DNA of 5,609 bases from Pseudomonadota bacterium (lineage in GTDB: Bacteria; Pseudomonadota; Alphaproteobacteria; Rhizobiales; Rhizobiaceae). This document shows positions 1-4,567 of the stretch, piece after piece (within the stretch, counting starts at the first letter, position 1; every line of letters starts with the position of its first letter). A program made the translations under genes and the position numbers. The DNA is taken from positions 1-5,609 of the forward strand of contig JAEYTV010000005.1 in the NCBI GenBank assembly GCA_023433855.1, read 5' to 3'. The notes beneath the pieces are model-generated. The model saw only the letters and a list, made by a program, of their open reading frames with translations. It searched no databases and was not told the origin of the DNA.

Positions 1-1133
1 AAGAGCCGGAGATGTACGACTATCCGCCGGAGAAGGATTTCCCGAACTTCCGCAAGAACCTCGGTCCTCGCGGCGTTATCCGTTCGTGGGCAACGGACAA
101 GGATGACAAGACCGTCGAGCCGCGCTGGGGCAAGGTCGGCAAGCAGAAGATTGAGGACACCGGCCCGCTGAACCGGAAGCGGATGGAGACTTGCGACGAT
201 GATTTTGTCGCCGCGGCGATCGACTTCATCAAGCGGCAGGAGAAAGCCGGCAAGCCTTGGTTCGTGTGGCTGAACACCACCCACATGCACCTGTACACAC
301 ACACCAAGAAGAAAAGCCTCGGCCAGGCTGGCCGCTGGCATTCGCCCTATCACGACACCATGATCGACCACGACAAGAATGTCGGACAGATGCTCGATCT
401 GCTCGATCAACTTGGCATAGCGGACAATACGTTCGTGCAATACTCGACCGATAACGGGCCTCACCGGAACACCTGGCCGGATGGCGGCATGACTCCGTTC
501 CGCTCGGAGAAGAACACGAACTGGGAAGGAGCGTTCCGCATCCCGATGCTCGTCCGCTGGCCGGACAAGATCAAAGCCGGTTCGGTCGCCAACGGCATTG
601 TGCAGCACCACGACTGGTTGCCGACTTTCCTCGAAATGGCGGGCGCGCCCGATGTCGTTGAAAAGCTGAAGAAGGGTTACAAGGCCATCGGCCGCACCTA
701 CAAGAACCACATCGACGGGTTCAGTCTTCTCGGCTACCTGACCGGGAAGGAGAAGCAGAGCCCGCGCCAGTTGTTCGTCTATATCAGCGACGACGGTGAC
801 ATCCTCGCCGTGCGCTACGATAACTGGAAGATCGTATTTATGGAGCAGCGGCTCAAGGGCACACTTGGTGTTTGGGCTGAGCCCTTCATCCGGCTGCGGT
901 TGCCGAAGCTCTATAATCTCAGGACCGACCCTTACGAGTTCGCGGACGTCACGTCGAACACCTACTACGAGTGGTTCCTCCGGCGCGACTACATCGTCCT
1001 GACTGGAAACATAATCGTCAGCAAATGGGCGGAAACCTTCAAGGACTTTCCGCCCATCCAGAAGCCGAACAGCTTCACGATCGATGACGCCATCGAAAAG
1101 ATGAACGAAGTAGCCGGCAGCGGCATGCATTGA
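1..1133 (+). CDS. Arylsulfatase (type I sulfatase), C-terminal part, 5' end outside the window
   Basis: This is the C-terminal ~376 residues of a formylglycine-dependent sulfatase, which hydrolyses sulfate esters to sulfate. The frame is open to the window edge (first full codon at base 3), so the ATG at base 12 is an internal Met and not a start. Counting from that Met, visible family marks are THMH (90-93), a TDNGPH stretch (146-151) whose Asp-Asn pair matches the metal-binding DN of sulfatases, and SEK followed by WEGAFRIP (165-178), the usual KxxxxEGxxRxP signature with an active-site Lys. HHDWLPTFLEMAG (199-211) and LYNLRTDPYE (300-309) are also typical of the C-terminal half. The modified Cys/Ser motif (C/S-x-P-x-R), the other metal ligands and any signal peptide lie upstream, so activity and location cannot be judged here. 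The family call is secure; the substrate is unknown. A strong hairpin follows the TGA, and the next gene starts 71 bp downstream. Confidence 0.93.
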   Translation, partial: EPEMYDYPPEKDFPNFRKNLGPRGVIRSWATDKDDKTVEPRWGKVGKQKIEDTGPLNRKRMETCDDDFVAAAIDFIKRQEKAGKPWFVWLNTTHMHLYTHTKKKSLGQAGRWHSPYHDTMIDHDKNVGQMLDLLDQLGIADNTFVQYSTDNGPHRNTWPDGGMTPFRSEKNTNWEGAFRIPMLVRWPDKIKAGSVANGIVQHHDWLPTFLEMAGAPDVVEKLKKGYKAIGRTYKNHIDGFSLLGYLTGKEKQSPRQLFVYISDDGDILAVRYDNWKIVFMEQRLKGTLGVWAEPFIRLRLPKLYNLRTDPYEFADVTSNTYYEWFLRRDYIVLTGNIIVSKWAETFKDFPPIQKPNSFTIDDAIEKMNEVAGSGMH

Positions 1134-1139
1134 GAAAAC

Positions 1140-1165
1140 GGGCGGCGGGAGAGATCCCGCTGCCC
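1140..1165 (+). terminator. GC-rich hairpin after the sulfatase gene; possible weak terminator or mRNA processing/stability element
   Basis: The arms 1140-1150 and 1155-1165 pair over 11 bp, all Watson-Crick except one G-U (1144 with 1161), closing on a GAGA tetraloop of the GNRA type. The stem begins 7 bases after the sulfatase TGA. An A-rich run precedes it and TTACATTT follows, which is not a proper U-tract. It may therefore terminate only partly, or it may protect the 3' end of the sulfatase message and set its level apart from the HAD genes. The structure is seen directly; its role is inferred. Confidence 0.45.
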
Positions 1166-1192
1166 TTACATTTCGATGGCTGATCCCCGATT

Positions 1193-1197
1193 AGGAG
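1193..1197 (+). promoter_or_regulatory. Ribosome binding site of the first HAD gene
   Basis: AGGAG lies 7 bases before the ATG at 1205. An in-frame TGA at 1181-1183 with no ATG, GTG or TTG in between fixes this start. It also rules out an overlooked N-terminal signal peptide. Confidence 0.8.
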
Positions 1198-1204
1198 ATA
1201 CGAA

Positions 1205-2122
1205 ATGGCCACCGATCCGCTTCCTTCCTGGAACAAGGGGATGGCGAAAACGGCCATCCTCGATTTCGTCGCGTGCACTACCCTGGATGGCGGACCGGAT
1301 TTCGTGCCGCCGGCCGAACGCATCGCCACATTCGACAATGACGGCACGCTGTGGTGCGAGCAGCCGCTTCAGGTCCAGTTCTTCTTCGGCCATCATCGTC
1401 TCCAGGCGCTGGCGGAGAAGGATCCGAGCCTGAAAGAGCGGCAGCCGTTCAAGGCCTATCTCGAGCGTGACGCGAAAACCATGCACGACCTCGGCAAGAA
1501 AGCGCTCTTCGAAGTCGGCGCCTGCGCCCATGCCGGCATGACAGAGGACGAATTCGATACCTATGCCCGCGACTGGCTGGCCAAGGCCAGGCACCCCAAG
1601 CTTGGCCGGCTGTTTACCGAACTGACCTACAAGCCGCAGGTGGAATTGTTGCAGTTCCTGCGAAACAACGGCTTCAAGATATTTATCGTATCCGGCGGAG
1701 GCATCGATCTTATTCGCTGCTTCGCCGAGGAGCGCTACGGCATACCGCGCGACCAAGTGGTGGGTTCTAGCGTGCAGACGCGTTTCGAAATGCGCGACGG
1801 CCGCGGCGAGTTGGTGAAGATCGCCGAGATCGACAGCTTCGATGACCGCGAGATCAAGCCGCACAATATCGGCTTGCACATCGGCCGCCGGCCTATCCTC
1901 GCCTTCGGCAATTCGGATGGCGATCTTGCAATGCTGCGCTACACGAAAACCGGGTCCGGCCCGAGGCTGGCATTGCTCGTCCACCATGACGATGCCGAGC
2001 GCGAGTTCGCCTACGATCGGGACTTCAAGCTAAGCCCACTCGTCGAGGCGCTCGACAAGTCCGACGAATACGGAATCACCGTCGTCAGCATGAAACGCGA
2101 CTGGAGTACTGTGTTCGTTTGA
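1205..2122 (+). CDS. HAD-superfamily hydrolase, cytoplasmic paralogue (phosphatase-like)
   Basis: A 305-residue haloacid-dehalogenase-superfamily protein, probably a phosphatase acting through an aspartyl-phosphate intermediate. Motif I is FDNDGTLW with nucleophile D44 and acid/base D46. Motif II is the Ser in FIVSGGG (S163). The likely motif III Lys is K218 in EIKP, and motif IV is GNSDGD (235-240), which supplies the Mg-binding acids. The ~115 residues between motifs I and II fit a large helical C1-type cap, as in phosphoserine-phosphatase-like members (PF12710 type). No signal peptide is present: the protein starts MATDPLPSWN, just where the mature part of the second HAD protein (gene at 2496) starts, so it should be cytoplasmic. 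It contains four Cys (24, 51, 107, 172). It ends in a double stop, TGA TAG, 12 bp before the next gene. The substrate is unknown; a specific phosphoserine phosphatase name would be unjustified. Confidence 0.92.
   Translation: MATDPLPSWNKGMAKTAILDFVACTTLDGGPDFVPPAERIATFDNDGTLWCEQPLQVQFFFGHHRLQALAEKDPSLKERQPFKAYLERDAKTMHDLGKKALFEVGACAHAGMTEDEFDTYARDWLAKARHPKLGRLFTELTYKPQVELLQFLRNNGFKIFIVSGGGIDLIRCFAEERYGIPRDQVVGSSVQTRFEMRDGRGELVKIAEIDSFDDREIKPHNIGLHIGRRPILAFGNSDGDLAMLRYTKTGSGPRLALLVHHDDAEREFAYDRDFKLSPLVEALDKSDEYGITVVSMKRDWSTVFV
1899..1925 (+). repeat. Motif IV segment identical at DNA level in both HAD genes (copy 1)
   Basis: These 27 bases, encoding the region around AFGNSDGD, are identical to 3262-3288 in the second HAD gene. 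A 21-base identity also covers motif I (1334-1354 against 2694-2714). The flanking sequence has diverged. This marks the genes as paralogues, and either strong constraint or local gene conversion could keep the copies alike. Confidence 0.85.
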
Positions 2123-2123
2123 T

Positions 2124-2129
2124 AGGGGA
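2124..2129 (+). promoter_or_regulatory. Ribosome binding site that supports the TTG start of the DUF1622 gene
   Basis: AGGGGA lies 5 bases before TTG at 2135. The upstream frame is closed by TGA (2120-2122) and TAG (2123-2125). The next in-frame Met is residue 40, inside the loop after the first membrane segment, so TTG is the only reasonable start. Confidence 0.7.
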
Positions 2130-2134
2130 CCGAC

Positions 2135-2494
2135 TTGAAGGAGTGGCTGATCTTCGTCACCGAGAATGCGATCGTCCTGATCGATATCTTCGCCCTGATC
2201 ATCGTGCTCATAGGCACTATTGAAGCCTTCTTTGGCGGCCTTCGCACGATGCTGTTGTCGCCTACCGGTCACGAACGGCGCGACATCTGGCTGCGCTATG
2301 CGCGCTGGCTGGTCGCGGGGCTGACTTTCCAGCTCGCAGCCGACATAATCGAGACGTCGATAACGACTGAGTGGGAGGCGGTGGGCCGCATCGCGGTGAT
2401 CGCTGTGATCCGCACCTTCCTCAACTATTTTCTCGACCGCGACCTTGATGAAGTGCGCAAGCGCCAGCGCGAGACTATGAAGGATAGTGCCTGA
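2135..2494 (+). CDS. DUF1622 family small inner-membrane protein
   Basis: A 119-residue protein recognised as DUF1622 (PF07784), a family of predicted membrane proteins without a known function. Three hydrophobic stretches are visible: about residues 11-34, 58-75 and 84-100. The second and third carry the conserved-looking LTFQLAADIIETSI and AVIAVIRTFLNYFL. The C-terminal tail (101-119) is highly charged, with several Arg and Lys, so it is probably cytoplasmic by the positive-inside rule. Translation starts at TTG, an infrequent start that may lower expression. The gene sits 12 bp behind the first HAD gene and 1 base before the ATG of the second, so co-translation with both is likely. A link to the HAD proteins, for example as an anchor or channel partner, is only inference from this placement. 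Confidence 0.88.
   Translation: MKEWLIFVTENAIVLIDIFALIIVLIGTIEAFFGGLRTMLLSPTGHERRDIWLRYARWLVAGLTFQLAADIIETSITTEWEAVGRIAVIAVIRTFLNYFLDRDLDEVRKRQRETMKDSA
2480..2484 (+). promoter_or_regulatory. Ribosome binding site that decides the start of the exported HAD gene
   Basis: AAGGA lies inside the end of the DUF1622 gene. It is 11 bases before the ATG at 2496 but only 2 bases before the in-frame GTG at 2487, which is too close. The ATG also gives a clean signal peptide (MSRKLLP...), so 2496 is preferred. Confidence 0.6.
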
Positions 2495-2495
2495 T

Positions 2496-3491
2496 ATGAG
2501 CCGAAAACTCTTGCCAACGCTTTTCGTTCTGTTCGGCATGCTGGCGGCGCCGATTTCCGCGCTCGCCCAGGTCGATCCGCTCCCATCTTGGAACGATGGA
2601 CCGACCAAGCAGGCGATCACCACCTTTGTCGAGCGCGTGACGGCCGAGGGACAGGAGGATTTCGTGCCGGTCGAGGAGCGCATCGCGACTTTTGACAATG
2701 ACGGCACGCTGTGGGCGGAGCAGCCCGTCTATTTCCAGGTCGCCTTCGCCTTCGATCGCCTGAAGGCGATGGCGGGCGATCACCCCGAATGGAGGGAGCA
2801 GCAGCCTTACAAGGCGGTGATCGAAGGCGACATGCAGGCTCTTGCCGCGGCTGGCGAGAAGGGATTGCTCGAGATCATCGCCGCCACCCATAACGGCATG
2901 ACGACCGAAGCCTTTACGGCGAATGTCGAGCAATGGATCGCCAGCGCCCGGCATCCGCGCTTCGACCGGCCCTATACCGATCTCGCCTACAAGCCGATGA
3001 TCGAGCTTCTCGTCCACCTGCGCGCCAACGGCTTCAAGACTTTCATCGTTTCGGGCGGCGGCATCGAGTTTATGCGGCCATGGACCGACAAGATCTACGG
3101 AATCCCGCCCGAACAGGTGGTCGGCTCGTCCGGCGTCACCGAATTCAAGATGGGGCCGGATGGCAAGCCCGTGCTCGAAAAGGTGGCTAAAGTCGAGTTC
3201 GTCGACGATGGCCCCGGCAAACCGGTCGGCATCAATCGCTTCATCGGCCGGCGGCCGATCTTCGCCTTCGGCAATTCGGATGGCGATCAGCAGATGCTCG
3301 AATGGACGGCGGCCGGCGACGGTGCCCGTTTCATGGGCATAGTGCATCACACCGATGCCAAGCGCGAATGGGCTTATGACCGCCAATCGCACATCGGCAG
3401 GCTCGACAAGGCGCTCGACGAAGGCATGGCGAAGGGGTGGACGATCGTCGATATGCAGAAGGACTGGAAGACGGTTTTCGCATTCCAATAA
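2496..3491 (+). CDS. HAD-superfamily hydrolase, exported (periplasmic) paralogue
   Basis: A 331-residue HAD protein, roughly half identical by eye to the one at 1205 over its full length. A Sec-type signal peptide is clear: MSRK, a hydrophobic core (about 5-20), then a likely cut at ALA/Q (24/25), so the mature enzyme should be periplasmic. Catalytic motifs are intact: FDNDGTLW (nucleophile D67, acid/base D69), FIVSGGG (S186), K242 in PGKP, and GNSDGD (259-264). The cap between motifs I and II is about 115 residues. The entire protein, signal included, has no Cys, while its paralogue has four; this fits life in an oxidising compartment. It is probably a Mg-dependent phosphatase or phosphotransferase of unknown substrate. 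Only one base separates it from the DUF1622 stop. No terminator-like hairpin is visible behind it; the GTAAC-rich leader follows. Confidence 0.92.
   Translation: MSRKLLPTLFVLFGMLAAPISALAQVDPLPSWNDGPTKQAITTFVERVTAEGQEDFVPVEERIATFDNDGTLWAEQPVYFQVAFAFDRLKAMAGDHPEWREQQPYKAVIEGDMQALAAAGEKGLLEIIAATHNGMTTEAFTANVEQWIASARHPRFDRPYTDLAYKPMIELLVHLRANGFKTFIVSGGGIEFMRPWTDKIYGIPPEQVVGSSGVTEFKMGPDGKPVLEKVAKVEFVDDGPGKPVGINRFIGRRPIFAFGNSDGDQQMLEWTAAGDGARFMGIVHHTDAKREWAYDRQSHIGRLDKALDEGMAKGWTIVDMQKDWKTVFAFQ
3262..3288 (+). repeat. Motif IV segment identical at DNA level in both HAD genes (copy 2)
   Basis: Second copy of the 27-base segment at 1899-1925, in the same frame and at the same catalytic site of the exported HAD protein. 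Together with the motif I identity (2694-2714) it offers short homology at which the segment between the two genes, including DUF1622, could be lost or converted by recombination. Confidence 0.85.
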
Positions 3492-3514
3492 TGCGCCCTG
3501 TCAGGTAAGCACCC

Positions 3515-3548
3515 GTAACGGTAACATTTAACTGTAACTAACAGTAAC
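3515..3548 (+). promoter_or_regulatory. GTAAC repeat cluster, probable transcription factor binding region
   Basis: GTAAC occurs four times in 34 bases on this strand (starts 3515, 3521, 3534, 3544). The last two belong to a 9-bp direct repeat, AACTGTAAC (3530-3538) and AACAGTAAC (3540-3548), with an exact 10-bp period. The same stretch also contains an inverted repeat, ACTGT (3531-3535) and ACAGT (3541-3545), around a 5-bp centre. Tandem 10-bp half sites suit OmpR/PhoB-type winged-helix response regulators, while the inverted form would suit a TetR-like dimer. It lies about 150 bp before the GTG of the barrel gene, so it probably controls that gene and DUF3300. No convincing -35/-10 pair could be assigned. 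The repeats are seen; the regulator is inferred. Confidence 0.55.
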
Positions 3549-3697
3549 GTACTTTGCTTGCTCGCGGGATCAGATCACGGTTCGATCGGCCGGATTCCAG
3601 CGAGTACAGCCGGGATGATGGCCCTAGGTCCAACTATCCTCTTATGAAGTGTTTGGCGACTATCCCCGCCGAACGTCATATGGAAGGAGGCAACTAC
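3549..3697 (+). other. Leader region before the barrel gene
   Basis: About 150 bases without a convincing gene. The frame of the barrel gene stays open here back to a TTG at 3554, with in-frame ATGs at 3644 and 3680, but these would only add a polar extension in front of the signal peptide. An imperfect 12-bp palindrome centred on CCTAGG lies at 3620-3631. A ten-codon reading frame (MMALGPTILL, 3615-3647) has no good ribosome binding site. This stretch is probably a 5' untranslated leader, possibly including the promoter. Confidence 0.4.
3682..3690 (+). promoter_or_regulatory. Strong ribosome binding site that decides the GTG start of the barrel gene
   Basis: GGAAGGAGG is the best Shine-Dalgarno match in the window and lies 7 bases before GTG at 3698. 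The upstream in-frame starts (TTG 3554, ATG 3644, ATG 3680) have no comparable site, and the last of these overlaps this one. Starting at GTG puts the signal peptide at the very N-terminus. Confidence 0.85.
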
Positions 3698-4513
3698 GTG
3701 GCATCCGACCGTTTCATCTCGACCGTTCGCTGTTGGGGAACGGCTGTCGCCGTGCTTTGCAGCTCCGCTGCCGTGGCGCTCGCCGACGATGCCGATCTTG
3801 CCAAGCAACTCTCCAATCCGGTCGCGTCGCTGATCAGCGTGCCGTTCCAGTTCAACTACGACCGGGGTTTTGGCCCTGATGACGGCGAGCGCGCCTATCT
3901 GAACATCCAGCCTGTCATTCCCGTCTCACTCAACGACGAATGGACGATGATCTCGCGCACCATCCTGCCGGTCATCTGGCAGAATGACATTGCAGGTCCG
4001 TCCGGCGAGCAGTTCGGGCTGGGCGACATCACGCAGAGCCTGTTTTTCTCCCCGAAGAATCCAGGTCCGGGCGGCATCATCTGGGGCGTCGGGCCGGCTT
4101 TTCTCGTTCCTACCGGCACCGACGATCTTCTCGGCAGCGGCAAATGGGGCGCTGGCCCGACCGCTGTGGTGCTGAAACAGACGCATGGCTGGACGATCGG
4201 GGCGCTTGCCAACCACATCTGGTCTTTCGCCGGCGACGGCGACCGGGCCGATGTCAATTCAACCTTCCTGCAACCTTTCATCTCCTACACCACACCCGAC
4301 GCCTGGACATTCGGCGTCAACACGGAGAGCACCTACAACTGGGAGACCGAGGAATGGTCGGTTCCGTTGAATTTCACCGTTGCGAAGCTCGTCAAGGTCG
4401 GCGAACAGCCGGTGAGCTTCACGGCCGGCGTCCGGTATTGGGCGGAGAGCCCGGACAGTGGGCCGGAGGGCTTCGGTTTCCGTGGTGCGATCACGCTTCT
4501 ATTCCCCGAATAG
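3698..4513 (+). CDS. Outer-membrane beta-barrel-like protein ('transporter'/'neuromedin U' annotation family)
   Basis: A 271-residue exported protein from the GTG start. Residues 1-29 form a signal peptide with a hydrophobic core and a cut after ALA (27-29), giving a mature chain starting DDADL. The Cys at 21 lies in the core without a lipobox, so it is not a lipoprotein; the mature chain has no Cys. The rest is rich in alternating hydrophobic/polar stretches, Gly and aromatic residues, such as LISVPFQFNYDRGF, YLNIQPVIPVSL, IIWGVGPAFLVPTG and FTAGVRYWAE. It ends in a strand, FRGAITLLFPE. This fits a small outer-membrane barrel of the family databases label 'transporter' or, misleadingly, 'neuromedin U'. 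It resembles the MetA-pathway phenol-degradation barrel group, but that link is tentative. Transport itself is not shown. It is 54 bp before DUF3300 with no terminator visible, so the two are probably co-transcribed. Confidence 0.82.
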   Translation: MASDRFISTVRCWGTAVAVLCSSAAVALADDADLAKQLSNPVASLISVPFQFNYDRGFGPDDGERAYLNIQPVIPVSLNDEWTMISRTILPVIWQNDIAGPSGEQFGLGDITQSLFFSPKNPGPGGIIWGVGPAFLVPTGTDDLLGSGKWGAGPTAVVLKQTHGWTIGALANHIWSFAGDGDRADVNSTFLQPFISYTTPDAWTFGVNTESTYNWETEEWSVPLNFTVAKLVKVGEQPVSFTAGVRYWAESPDSGPEGFGFRGAITLLFPE

Positions 4514-4556
4514 GTTGATCGCATAGAGGAATCCTGTGGGACGAAACATGAAATCC

Positions 4557-4560
4557 GAGG
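4557..4560 (+). promoter_or_regulatory. Ribosome binding site of the DUF3300 gene
   Basis: GAGG lies 7 bases before ATG at 4568. It falls inside a seven-codon frame (MKSEVSA, 4548-4571) whose stop overlaps the ATG of DUF3300. That tiny frame is most likely chance, though its stop/start overlap would allow translational coupling. Confidence 0.6.
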
Positions 4561-4567
4561 TGTCAGC

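Noticed and set aside
12..14. ATG at base 12 as the sulfatase start
   Set aside because: The frame is open to the window edge, and a sulfatase needs its N-terminal catalytic and metal-binding region; the visible part is only the C-terminal portion.
1166..1987. 273-codon open frame on the minus strand over the first HAD gene
   Set aside because: It lies wholly opposite a gene with intact catalytic motifs, its protein resembles no family I know, and long antisense frames are expected in GC-rich DNA with this codon bias. The second HAD gene shows the same effect.
2475..3488. 337-codon open frame on the minus strand over the exported HAD gene
   Set aside because: A shadow of the real gene: the His/Arg/Asp-rich translation mirrors the codons opposite, and the + strand gene has signal peptide, motifs and ribosome binding site.
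3620..3631. Imperfect 12-bp palindrome around CCTAGG
   Set aside because: A single short palindrome with one mismatched pair; not enough to call an operator.
3615..3647. Ten-codon upstream frame MMALGPTILL in the barrel leader
   Set aside because: No convincing ribosome binding site and too short to tell from chance; it stops 50 bases before the GTG with no attenuator-like structure seen.
3554..3697. Longer barrel protein starting at TTG 3554 or ATG 3644/3680
   Set aside because: These starts lack a good ribosome binding site and would bury the signal peptide behind a polar extension; the GTG at 3698 has the strongest site in the window.
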